A program made the position numbers and the translations under genes. Source: Acidobacteriota bacterium (GTDB taxonomy: Bacteria > Acidobacteriota > Vicinamibacteria > Vicinamibacterales > UBA2999). Taken from it: 64,000 bases of DNA. Within the stretch, counting starts at the first letter, position 1. Every line of letters begins with the position of its first letter. Positions 31,869-39,730 of the stretch are shown here, piece after piece. The stretch lies in the NCBI GenBank assembly GCA_963169195.1, contig CAUJDN010000035.1:124001-188000 (forward strand). Reading direction: 5' to 3'. Below the pieces are notes generated by a model. That model did no database searches, was not told the origin of the DNA, and saw nothing but the letters and a program-made list of their open reading frames with translations.

Positions 31869-31874
31869 TAAGCT
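31869..31874 (+). promoter_or_regulatory. Putative -10 (TAAGCT) for the DsrE gene
   Basis: TAAGCT in the context TCGGTGTAAGCTGAATCG, 59 nt before ATG 31934. The same GGTGTAAGCTG word precedes the SOD gene. Confidence 0.4.
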
Positions 31875-31933
31875 GAATCGCCTCGGGGGCCGCGAAGGCG
31901 CGGCCCCGGGCGTCACGACCGAGGAGGCCGACG

Positions 31934-32470
31934 ATGCGACGAACGGTGATGGTGCTGACGCTGGGCGCGACGTTGATGGGGACCGGCCTGGCCGCGGCCC
32001 AGGCGCTGCCCGTCCCCGGAGTCGACCCCGCGCGCGATGTTCCCGGTGCGAAGGAGATGCCGAATCCGAACGTCGCGCACAAGGTCGTCTTCGACCTCGC
32101 CACGGCGAACCCGAAGGACGCGAAGGTGCACCCGATGCTGCAGGCCGTGGCCCGCTACGTGAACACGCTCGCAAAGACGGGCGTGCCGGCCGCCAGTCGC
32201 AAGGTGGCCCTCGTCTTCCACCAGGGCTCGACCGACTACATCCTCAGGAACGACGCCTACAAGGCCCGGCACGAGGGCCAGGACAACCCCAACCTGCCCA
32301 TGATCCAGGCGCTGAAGCAGGCGGGCGTGGACTTCCGCGTCTGCGGTCAGGCCGCCCTCGGGCGGAAGATCGACCCGAAGGACATCACGCCCGAAGTGCA
32401 GCTGGATCTGTGGGCGCTCACCACCATCATCGCGTTGCAGCAGCAGGGCTACGTGCTGGTCGCGCCGTAG
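31934..32470 (+). CDS. Exported DsrE/DsrF-like protein
   Basis: 178 residues with a good ribosome-binding site (GAGGAGG, about 7 nt upstream of ATG 31934). Signal peptide MRRTVMVLTLGATLMGTGLAAAQA. The fold pattern HKVVFDLATANPKDAKVHPMLQAVARYVNTLAKTGV, KVALVFHQGSTDYILRND, MIQALKQAGVDFRVCGQAALGRK and LDLWALTTIIALQQQGYVLVAP matches DsrE-like sulfur-relay proteins, with the single conserved Cys in RVCGQA. Exported versions have been linked to thiol or sulfur handling. Here it sits next to the VKOR-Trx gene, divergently. Confidence 0.87.
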   Translation: MRRTVMVLTLGATLMGTGLAAAQALPVPGVDPARDVPGAKEMPNPNVAHKVVFDLATANPKDAKVHPMLQAVARYVNTLAKTGVPAASRKVALVFHQGSTDYILRNDAYKARHEGQDNPNLPMIQALKQAGVDFRVCGQAALGRKIDPKDITPEVQLDLWALTTIIALQQQGYVLVAP

Positions 32471-32474
32471 GAGT

Positions 32475-32523
32475 TTCTCACTTCTCACTTCTCACTTCTC
32501 ACTTCTCACTTCCCACTTCTCTT
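32475..32523. repeat. 7-bp tandem repeat (TTCTCAC)n before the M28 gene
   Basis: About seven copies of TTCTCAC, one altered to TTCCCAC, fill the whole 54-bp gap between the DsrE stop codon and ATG 32525. The strand is pure pyrimidine apart from the A, so no Shine-Dalgarno exists for the M28 start. Confidence 0.92.
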
Positions 32524-32524
32524 C

Positions 32525-34672
32525 ATGAGACTCCCGCTCCTCCTGTCCACCGCCATCCTGGCGGCCGGCTGCACCTCCAGCACGCCGCAGCCCATCGTCC
32601 GCACACGCCTCGGCTACACGCAGGCGTCGTCTGCCGCCAGCGCCTCGCTCGAGCAGCGCTTCCAGGCGACGGTGAAGGCCGACTCGATGTCGGCACTGCA
32701 CGGGCAGCTGACCGCGCGACCACACCCGGCGGGTTCGCCCGGCACGGCGGAACTGGTGAAACACCTGCAGCAGACCCTGGCGGCCTTCGGCCTCGAGGTC
32801 GAGACGCACGAATACCAGGTGCTGCTGTCGAGCCCGCGCACGGTCGAGGTCACGATGACCGCGCCGGCGCGTCGCCGCCTGAGCGTCGACGAGCCTGCCA
32901 TGACGGCCGATCCCACGTCGTCACACCCCGAGCTCGGCGGCGGATACATCTCCTATTCCGCGTCGGGCACGGCGTCGGGCCAGGTGGTCTACGTGAACTA
33001 CGGCCTGCCGCCGGACTACGCCGAGCTCGAAAAGCTCGGTGTCTCGGTGAAGAACCGAATCGTGGTGGCGCGTTACGGGCGCAGCCATCGTGCGGTGAAG
33101 GCACACACGGCCCAGCAGGCCGGCGCACGCGCGCTCATCCTCTACAGCGACCCGGCTGACGATGGCTTCGTGAAGGGCCCCGCCTGGCCCGAAGGCTACT
33201 GGCGCGGCGAGCACATGCTGCAGCGCGGCAACGCCAAGTACAGCTGGTACTGGCACGGCGATGCGCTCACGCCGGGCGTGGCCGCCACTGCCAGCGCGCC
33301 ACGCATCGACGTCGCGACGGCACCAACCCTTCCGAAGATCCCGGTGGTGGCCCTCAGCTGGGGCGAGGCGCAGCACCTGCTGTCGTCGCTCCGCGGCCCC
33401 GAGGCGCCGGCACCCTTTCGCGGCGGGTTGCCCTTCACGTATCACGTCGGCCCGGGGGCCACGGCCGTCACGGTCTCGGTGGACATGGATCAGCGGCTCG
33501 GCCCGATCTACAACGTGGTGGCGTCGCTCCGCGGCACCGCGACGCCGGAGCGCACCATCCTTTTCGGCACGCATCACGACGCGTGGACCTTCGGCGGCGT
33601 CGATCCCGGCACCGGCGCGACGGCGCTGCTGGAGGTCGCGAAGGGCCTGGGCGTGCTGGCCAAGACGGGGTGGCGGCCCGCACGCACCATCGCGTTTGCG
33701 TTCTGGGACGCGGAGGAGCTGGGGCTCGTGGGCTCCACCGAGTACGCCGAGGACCAGCGCGATCGCCTGAAGGACCAGCTCGTGATGTACGTGAACATCG
33801 ACATGTACATGAAGGGCCGGTTCGACCCGGGCGGCGTGCCCTCGCTGCGGGCGTTCGTCGCGGACGTGGTCAAGGACGTGCCCGGCGGCGCCGGCACGGT
33901 CTACGAGGGCTGGCAGGCTTCGGAGTGGGCGCGGAAGCCCGCGGCCGCGCGGCAGGGTGACCAGGCAGCGTTCGCGCCGGACCTGAAGCCGCTCGGCAGC
34001 GGCGCGGACTTCGTGCCGTTCCAGGATCACCTCGGCGTGCCCACGCTCGCCATCGAGTTCATCGGCGAGAACGGCTACGCCTTCGGCACCTATCACTCGA
34101 ACTACGACTCACGCGCGTACGCGGAGAAGATCGCCGACCCGGGCTTCGCACAGGGCGTCACGATGGCGCAGGTCCTGGGCACCCTGGCGCTCAGGATGAG
34201 CGAGGCCGACGTGCTGCCCTTCCGCTTCTCGCACTACGCCACGAAGCTGGGCGAGGCGGTGAGCGCCGCCGAGGGATGGGCGCGGGACGCCGGTGTCACC
34301 GTGGACGTGACGCCGCTCCGCCAGCGCGCCGCGGCCGTCGGACAGGCGGCCCTGGCCCTCGAGGCCGCCATCGACGGGCGGCTCGCCGCCGGCGACATCC
34401 CGCGCGACGCGCTGCCCGCGCTCAACGATCGCCTCGCGCGCATGGAGCAGCAGCTGGCCGACGATGACGGCGCGCCGGAGTCGAAGTGGTACCGGCACGT
34501 CTTCTACGGCTGGAACATCTACTCGATGTACGACGGTCAGCCGTTCCCCGGCCTGGGTGAGGCGCTGCGTCTGAAGGACCAGGCCCGCGTCACGCGCGAG
34601 TTGGGCCGCATCGAGCGCGCGCTGGACCGCATGAACTCGGAGCTCGACGCCGCACTCGCGCTCGTCCGCTGA
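32525..34672 (+). CDS. M28 peptidase of the glutamate carboxypeptidase II type (lipoprotein)
   Basis: 715 residues. Lipoprotein signal MRLPLLLSTAILAAGC. Domains: peptidase M28 interrupted by a PA domain (about 125-270: GQVVYVNYGLPPDYAEL, VRVVARYGRSHRAVKAHTAQQAGARALILYSDP-like pattern) and a C-terminal transferrin-receptor-like dimerisation domain (about 580-715). Zinc ligands: His in FGTHHDAWTFGG, Asp in GVDPGTGATALLE, Glu pair in WDAEELGLVGSTEY, Asp in VNIDMYMKG and His in GTYHSNYDS. Substrates of the family are acidic C-terminal dipeptides. Ends 4 bp before the convergent M14 gene. Confidence 0.93.
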   Translation: MRLPLLLSTAILAAGCTSSTPQPIVRTRLGYTQASSAASASLEQRFQATVKADSMSALHGQLTARPHPAGSPGTAELVKHLQQTLAAFGLEVETHEYQVLLSSPRTVEVTMTAPARRRLSVDEPAMTADPTSSHPELGGGYISYSASGTASGQVVYVNYGLPPDYAELEKLGVSVKNRIVVARYGRSHRAVKAHTAQQAGARALILYSDPADDGFVKGPAWPEGYWRGEHMLQRGNAKYSWYWHGDALTPGVAATASAPRIDVATAPTLPKIPVVALSWGEAQHLLSSLRGPEAPAPFRGGLPFTYHVGPGATAVTVSVDMDQRLGPIYNVVASLRGTATPERTILFGTHHDAWTFGGVDPGTGATALLEVAKGLGVLAKTGWRPARTIAFAFWDAEELGLVGSTEYAEDQRDRLKDQLVMYVNIDMYMKGRFDPGGVPSLRAFVADVVKDVPGGAGTVYEGWQASEWARKPAAARQGDQAAFAPDLKPLGSGADFVPFQDHLGVPTLAIEFIGENGYAFGTYHSNYDSRAYAEKIADPGFAQGVTMAQVLGTLALRMSEADVLPFRFSHYATKLGEAVSAAEGWARDAGVTVDVTPLRQRAAAVGQAALALEAAIDGRLAAGDIPRDALPALNDRLARMEQQLADDDGAPESKWYRHVFYGWNIYSMYDGQPFPGLGEALRLKDQARVTRELGRIERALDRMNSELDAALALVR

Positions 34673-34676
34673 CCTT

Positions 34677-35786
34677 CTACAGTGGCCCCTTCGCGGGTAT
34701 GCCGATGGTGACCACGGCCTCGCCAGCCCTGACCGGGGGACCCGTGAGGCCGTACATCACATAACCGTCCACGGGCGAGACGATGCGCTCCCGCTCGCGG
34801 CCCGCATAGTCGGTGACCGTTCCTATCAGGTCGCCCTTCCTCACCGTCCGCCCCGTCGTCGCCACCGGGGTGTAGATGCCGGTGACGGTTGCCGTCGGAT
34901 CCGCTGTCCCCTCGAACCACCGGAGATCGGCACGCGACGGATCCGGAGCCCCCGGCATCATCTTCAGCACCCGCAGCAGGTTGTCCACGCCCTTCACGAT
35001 CGCGTCCACGAACGAGGCGTCGCGCCGGCCGTTCTCCCCAATCTCGATGAGCACCGTGGGCTTGCCGTCGGCCACCGCCTGCCGGTTCAACGAGCGGCCG
35101 GAGTCGACCTGGGCCTGCGTCTCCATCGAGTACTTCACGATGTTCTGGAGGCCGAAAGCGAGCCCGATATCACGCGACCTCGCGTACTGTGCCGCGGCGA
35201 GCCTCCCGCCATAGATTCCCGCAAAGGCCTCGAGCCATTCGGCCCCGTCTCCGCTGTGCAGCTCGACGTGGAGGTCGCTCCGGCGGATCACCTCGCGTGT
35301 CAGCACCCAGGCGATGTGCTCGGTCTGGGTCCCGTCCGCCTTGCCGGGAAAGACACGGTTCAGGTTCCTCCGGTCGAACGGGTTCACATACGGCACCCGA
35401 TGCTCGAAGGCGGCAACGTGGGCCAGGCGCACGAGGATCACGGTGCCCGCCAGCCGGCCCGGGTCGATGCGAGTCAGGAGCTGCTGCCCGGCCAGGATCG
35501 GCGGGAACTCGTAGCCGTGCACCCCGGCGGTCAGGGCCAGCACCGGACCGGCGCCAGCGCCGTGGAACACGGTCACCGGGACGATGGTGGCTGGGTCGGC
35601 GGGCCCCGCAGGCACGGGGATGTCAATGTCGGCCCGTTGGCCGGCGGAAACGCCCTGACCGGCCAGCATGAAGGGTGCCCGCGGCTGAACATGACCGTTG
35701 ACGCGGACGCCGGGCCCCATCCCGACCACCAGGGCCGCTACGGCGCCAAGAGCCAGCGGTGACAGGGGTAGTCTCATGGGACCCAT
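34677..35786 (-). CDS. Exported M14-type succinylglutamate desuccinylase/aspartoacylase-like protein
   Basis: 369 residues from ATG 35786, with a second ATG at 35777. Signal peptide LPLSPLALGAVAALVVGMGPGVRV. Zinc site: HGYEFPP (His and Glu) and His in HVELHSGDGAEW, with the Glu of TVLIEIGENG as likely catalytic residue. Motif NPFDRRNLNRVFPG is typical of the AstE/AspA branch. The C-terminal 90 residues form a beta-barrel cap (TGIYTPVATTGRTVRKGDLIGTVTDYAG). Family enzymes remove acyl groups from amino acids. Signal peptide suggests periplasmic action. Divergent from the PBP gene. Confidence 0.88.
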   Translation of the reverse strand: MGPMRLPLSPLALGAVAALVVGMGPGVRVNGHVQPRAPFMLAGQGVSAGQRADIDIPVPAGPADPATIVPVTVFHGAGAGPVLALTAGVHGYEFPPILAGQQLLTRIDPGRLAGTVILVRLAHVAAFEHRVPYVNPFDRRNLNRVFPGKADGTQTEHIAWVLTREVIRRSDLHVELHSGDGAEWLEAFAGIYGGRLAAAQYARSRDIGLAFGLQNIVKYSMETQAQVDSGRSLNRQAVADGKPTVLIEIGENGRRDASFVDAIVKGVDNLLRVLKMMPGAPDPSRADLRWFEGTADPTATVTGIYTPVATTGRTVRKGDLIGTVTDYAGRERERIVSPVDGYVMYGLTGPPVRAGEAVVTIGIPAKGPL

Positions 35787-35899
35787 TCTGCCCCCGGACG
35801 GAATCCCGGGTCAGCACCCTCCAACCAGTGGTCGGAATCGACCGGCGGACGCGCGACCCGACGCCCGCGGCGGCGTCTAAAGATTGGGAGGTTCTGGTC

Positions 35900-38800
35900 G
35901 TGTTGCCCCGGGGTCAGTGGCCCTTCCGCTGGAAGGCCGCCGAAGCCGATCAGGTCTGGTCGGCCGCTACCGGTCAGCTGGCGCGCTCGCTGACCGTCGC
36001 TTCGAAGACCGCGCGGAGCCGAGTCCGGCACGCCCGGCTGTGGCTTCTCCTCAATCCGTCCCGCTGGCTGGCGGCGCTGGGGCTGGTCTGCATCTGGCTG
36101 GTCGCCATCGAGGTCCAGACCTCCTGGCTGCAGTCCCGGCTGCTGGCGGCGGTGGGACGGCGTATTTCCTACACGCCGGGGGCAGGACCCAGCCCATCCG
36201 TTCGCTATCCCACCAACGGTCCGCATGACGTGCGCCTGGGTTACACGCGGCAGCCCCAGTTCGTCCATCGACTGCAGGGGCAGGGATTCATGGTGGCGCA
36301 CCAGGCCCGCTGGTCCCCGACCGCAGAGGCCGTGGTCGACGGAGGCCTGTTCCCCATCCACGCCGAGAAGGGCCAGGCGGGGCTGCAGGTGCTGGACCGC
36401 AACGACCGCCCGCTCTACGTTGTGCGGCACCCCGGCCGGATCTACACGCGCTTCGAGGACATCCCGCCCGTCATCGTCGAGTCGCTGCTGTTCGCGGAGA
36501 ACCGCGAACTGCTGCAGACGCGCATGGCGCGGCGGAACCCCGCCATCGAGTACCCGCGCCTGGCCAACGCGGTGCTGGACGTCACGCGGCGGCTGCTGGA
36601 CCCGGGGCACCCGATGAGCGGCGGCAGCACACTCGCCACACAACTGGAGAAGGTGCGCCACTCCCCCGAGGGACGGACCAGCTCGATGATCGAGAAGGGC
36701 CGCCAGATGCTCTCCGCGTCCCTGCGCGCGTATCGGCAGGGAGAGGAGACGCTCGCGGCACGACATCTCATCGTGCGCGATTACGTCAATGCCCTGCCGC
36801 TCGGGGCCATCGCCGGTCACGGCGAGGTGGTCGGCCTGGCCGACGGCCTGTGGGCATGGTACGGGGCGGATGTCGATGAGGTGAACCGGCTGCTGGCCGG
36901 CGGGGCGGGCGTCGGGGAGGCCGATCCGACCCTGGCGGAGCGGGCGCGCGCCTATCGACAGGCGCTCAGCCTGCTGCTGGCGGCTCGACAGCCCACCACC
37001 TACCTGCTCAGCGTTCCCGGTGCGCTGGAGGGACGCGTGGACAGCTACCTGCGCCTGCTCGCTCAGGCGGGCATCATTTCGCCTGCGCTCCGTGACGCGG
37101 CGCTTGCCACGCGCCTCCAGGTCCGGGCGCGCGTGCCCCTCTCGCAGCCGGACTTCGCCGAGCGGAAGGGCGTGGACGGCGTCCGGTTGGAGCTGGCGTC
37201 GCGCCTGGGCCTGTCGGGCACGTACGACCTCGACCGCCTGGACGTGGTGGTGCGCACCACGCTCGATGGCCCAGGGAGCGCCGAGGTGTCGCGCGTCCTG
37301 AGCGACGTGGCCAACCCGGCCAGCGCCCGCAAGGCGGGACTCACCGAGTCCCGGCTTCTCGGGACCAGTCGCCCGGAGAAGGTCATCTACAGCCTGACGC
37401 TCTACGAACGGGGTGACGAGGGCAACCTGCTACGCGTCCAGGCCGACAACCACGGTCAACCGCTCAACATCACCGAGGGGACGCGCCTCGAGCTCGGCTC
37501 CACGGCCAAGCTGCGAACGCTGGTCAGCTATCTGGAGGTCATCGAGCAGCTGCACGCGCAGTACGCGGGCCTCTCCGACGACGCGCTCCGCGCGGTCCAG
37601 CCGCGCGGTCGCCTGCGCGCGTGGGCGGTGGCCTACCTCACCCGCGCCGGCGACCGCAGCCTGGCGCCGATGATCGACGCGGCGCTCGCCCGGCGCTACT
37701 CCGCGAGCCCGGCCGAGTCGTTCTTCACGGGCGGCGGCGTGCACCGCTTCAACAACTTCGACAGCAGGCACGACGGGACGACGCTGACGGTGCGCCAGGC
37801 GCTCCGCGATTCGGTCAACCTCGTGTTCATCCGCCTGATGCGCGACCTGGTCGCGCACTACACGTTCGAGAATCCCGAGTGGGCCGGCGTGCTCCTGGAT
37901 CCGGCACACCCGGCACGGCCCGGCTACCTCGCGCGCTTCGCGGATCGGGAAGGGCGGGAGTTCCTCCGTCGCTTCCACCGGCAGCACGGGGCCTCCTCTC
38001 CAGCGGAGGCGATCGACACGCTGGGCCGTCGCGCGGCCGGCAGTCCGGCGCGCCTGGCCGCGATTCTTCGCACCGTCAGACCCGAGGCGCCGGTGGAAGG
38101 GCTCGAGGCCTTCCTTCTTGCACACGCGAAGTCCGGCACGCTGAACGCGTCACGCGTGCAGGCCCTCTTCGACGAGTCCGACCCGGCGCGGTGGAGCTGG
38201 CAGGACCTCGGCCACCTCGCGCGCGTGCACCCCCTGGAGCTGTGGCTGGTGCGCTTCTTCCACCAGCGCCCGGGTGCCAGCCTCCCTGAGGCCATCGAGG
38301 CCAGCGCCGCGGAGCGACAGGACGCCTACCAGTGGCTGTTCAGGACCTCGAACGCGCGTGCCCGGCAGCGAGTCATCGCCACGCTCGTCGAGGAGGGCGC
38401 CTTCGGCCGCATCCATGCGTCCTGGCGGCGGCAGGGCTACCCCTTCGCGTCGCTGGTCCCTTCGTATGCGACCGCGATCGGCAGCTCGGGCGACAACCCG
38501 GCGGCGCTCTCGGAGCTGATGGGCATCATCCAGAACGACGGCCTCCGCCTGCCGACCGTGCGCATCGCCGAGGTCCAGTTTGGTGCAGGCACGCCGTACG
38601 ATACGCGGCTGACGCGGATGCTCCCCGCAGGTGAGCGGGTGCTGACCTCTGCGGTGGCGACCGTGCTGAGGCGCGAGCTCGTAGCTGTCGTGGAACACGG
38701 CACGGGCCGCCGGCTTGCGGGCGGCGTCGAGCAGGCCGACGGGCGGGTGCTGCCAATCGGCGGCAAGACGGGAACCGGCGACAACCGCTTCATCACGAAC

Positions 38801-38995
38801 GGCCCGGACGGGCGCCGTTCGCGCGTGGTGAACCGGACCGCGACGTTTGCGTTCACGATCGGGGACCGCCACTTCGGCACGATTGTCGCGTATGTGCCCG
38901 GCGGGGAGGCGGCCCGCTACGACTTCACCAGCGCGCTGCCGGTGCAGCTGCTGAAGGAGATGCTGCCGGTGCTGACGCCGCTGCTCGAAAGCTGA
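35900..38995 (+). CDS. Class A penicillin-binding protein with a large insertion
   Basis: 1031 residues from GTG 35900, with GGGAGG 8 nt upstream. Short cytoplasmic tail, one membrane segment (WLAALGLVCIWLVAIEV), then a GT51 glycosyltransferase domain (SLLFAENRELLQTR, GGSTLATQLEKVRH) and a transpeptidase domain. Transpeptidase motifs are STAK (SxxK) in LGSTAKLRTL, SVN in RDSVNLVFIR, and KTG in GGKTGTGDNRF. Between SVN and KTG is an extra helical region of roughly 200 residues with two similar units (FLRRFHRQHGASSPAEAIDT and LVRFFHQRPGASLPEAIEAS). Makes and cross-links peptidoglycan. Function of the insertion is unknown. Confidence 0.9.
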   Translation: MLPRGQWPFRWKAAEADQVWSAATGQLARSLTVASKTARSRVRHARLWLLLNPSRWLAALGLVCIWLVAIEVQTSWLQSRLLAAVGRRISYTPGAGPSPSVRYPTNGPHDVRLGYTRQPQFVHRLQGQGFMVAHQARWSPTAEAVVDGGLFPIHAEKGQAGLQVLDRNDRPLYVVRHPGRIYTRFEDIPPVIVESLLFAENRELLQTRMARRNPAIEYPRLANAVLDVTRRLLDPGHPMSGGSTLATQLEKVRHSPEGRTSSMIEKGRQMLSASLRAYRQGEETLAARHLIVRDYVNALPLGAIAGHGEVVGLADGLWAWYGADVDEVNRLLAGGAGVGEADPTLAERARAYRQALSLLLAARQPTTYLLSVPGALEGRVDSYLRLLAQAGIISPALRDAALATRLQVRARVPLSQPDFAERKGVDGVRLELASRLGLSGTYDLDRLDVVVRTTLDGPGSAEVSRVLSDVANPASARKAGLTESRLLGTSRPEKVIYSLTLYERGDEGNLLRVQADNHGQPLNITEGTRLELGSTAKLRTLVSYLEVIEQLHAQYAGLSDDALRAVQPRGRLRAWAVAYLTRAGDRSLAPMIDAALARRYSASPAESFFTGGGVHRFNNFDSRHDGTTLTVRQALRDSVNLVFIRLMRDLVAHYTFENPEWAGVLLDPAHPARPGYLARFADREGREFLRRFHRQHGASSPAEAIDTLGRRAAGSPARLAAILRTVRPEAPVEGLEAFLLAHAKSGTLNASRVQALFDESDPARWSWQDLGHLARVHPLELWLVRFFHQRPGASLPEAIEASAAERQDAYQWLFRTSNARARQRVIATLVEEGAFGRIHASWRRQGYPFASLVPSYATAIGSSGDNPAALSELMGIIQNDGLRLPTVRIAEVQFGAGTPYDTRLTRMLPAGERVLTSAVATVLRRELVAVVEHGTGRRLAGGVEQADGRVLPIGGKTGTGDNRFITNGPDGRRSRVVNRTATFAFTIGDRHFGTIVAYVPGGEAARYDFTSALPVQLLKEMLPVLTPLLES

Positions 38996-39013
38996 CGACG
39001 CGCCAAGTTCCGA

Positions 39014-39471
39014 TTACTGCCGGAGGGCGTCGAGCCACTCCGCCTCGGCCTCTTCGAGCGTCACGCCAAGCGCCGCCTGCAGCCGCGCACGAGTGGTGGC
39101 CAGCGAATGATCCCTCGCCGCGCCGCGAAAGAAGCCCAGCACCGCCGGCAGCCCGAAGCGTTCGGTCAGGTAGAGCACGAACGACCCGGCCATCCGCGAC
39201 AGGCTTCCTGCACCTGCTGCCCGTTGAATCTCACCGTCAGATCGCTCCGGCCCGGATCGGCCTGGAAGGACACCGCGAGGCCCTCGTTGTTGAAGTCGGA
39301 CGGGCGGCCGATCATCGCCGAGTAGACGTGCACCACCTCGTGATTGTCGTAGGGCCCGATCGTACGGAAGCGCCACCGGGTCGGCGAGTCGTTGCACCCC
39401 CGAGGGGCGCCGACCATCAGCGCAAGCAACGCAGGGAGGACAACGCGCGGCAGGCGGATTGCCTCGACCAT
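39014..39471 (-). pseudogene. Broken gluzincin metallopeptidase gene (frameshift and N-terminal loss)
   Basis: The minus-strand frame from ATG 39471 gives a signal-like segment (RLPRVVLPALLALMVGAPRGC), then almost at once the zinc motif HEVVH in GPYDNHEVVHVYSAMIGRPSDFNNEGLA, with the third ligand in NNEGLA. It stops at 39166. A different frame, joining near 39200, supplies the expected C-terminal tail RMAGSFVLYLTERFGLPAVLGFFRGAARDH...EEAEAEWLDALRQ. So a one-base frameshift splits the peptidase domain, and the region usually found before HExxH is missing. A sequencing error at 39200 would repair the frame but not the shortened N-terminus. Confidence 0.7.
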
Positions 39472-39706
39472 GCCGTCGTGCGAAAGCAAGTGTCCGGCCA
39501 GCCACCGGCGTTGCGACTTCGTGACGAACGGTCGGCTTGAAGGGACCAAAGGCAGCACAAGGCGCCACGTGACCCCGGAAGTCTGGTGAGCACGTGCGAT
39601 CCTTCCGCTGCGGTGAGTTGTCGCAGGCAATCTCTGCCACGTTCGGAGGGGGATCGTGCCAGGCCCCGGGACGTGCCGCCGAGCTTGAGTTCGTCAGGCC
39701 GGCGGT
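39472..39706. other. 235-bp gap without recognised feature
   Basis: Lies between the broken peptidase gene and the promoter of the second DUF5916 gene. I see no credible ORF, RNA or repeat, only a few CACGTG words. It may include decayed upstream sequence of the pseudogene. Confidence 0.4.
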
Positions 39707-39712
39707 TAGACT
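39707..39712 (+). promoter_or_regulatory. Putative -10 (TAGACT) for the second DUF5916 gene
   Basis: TAGACT in GGCGGTTAGACTGTGAGG, 18 nt before ATG 39731 and 57 nt before ATG 39770. It makes the in-frame GTG at 39713 unlikely as a start. Confidence 0.4.
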
Positions 39713-39730
39713 GTGAGGGGCGGCTGCTCG

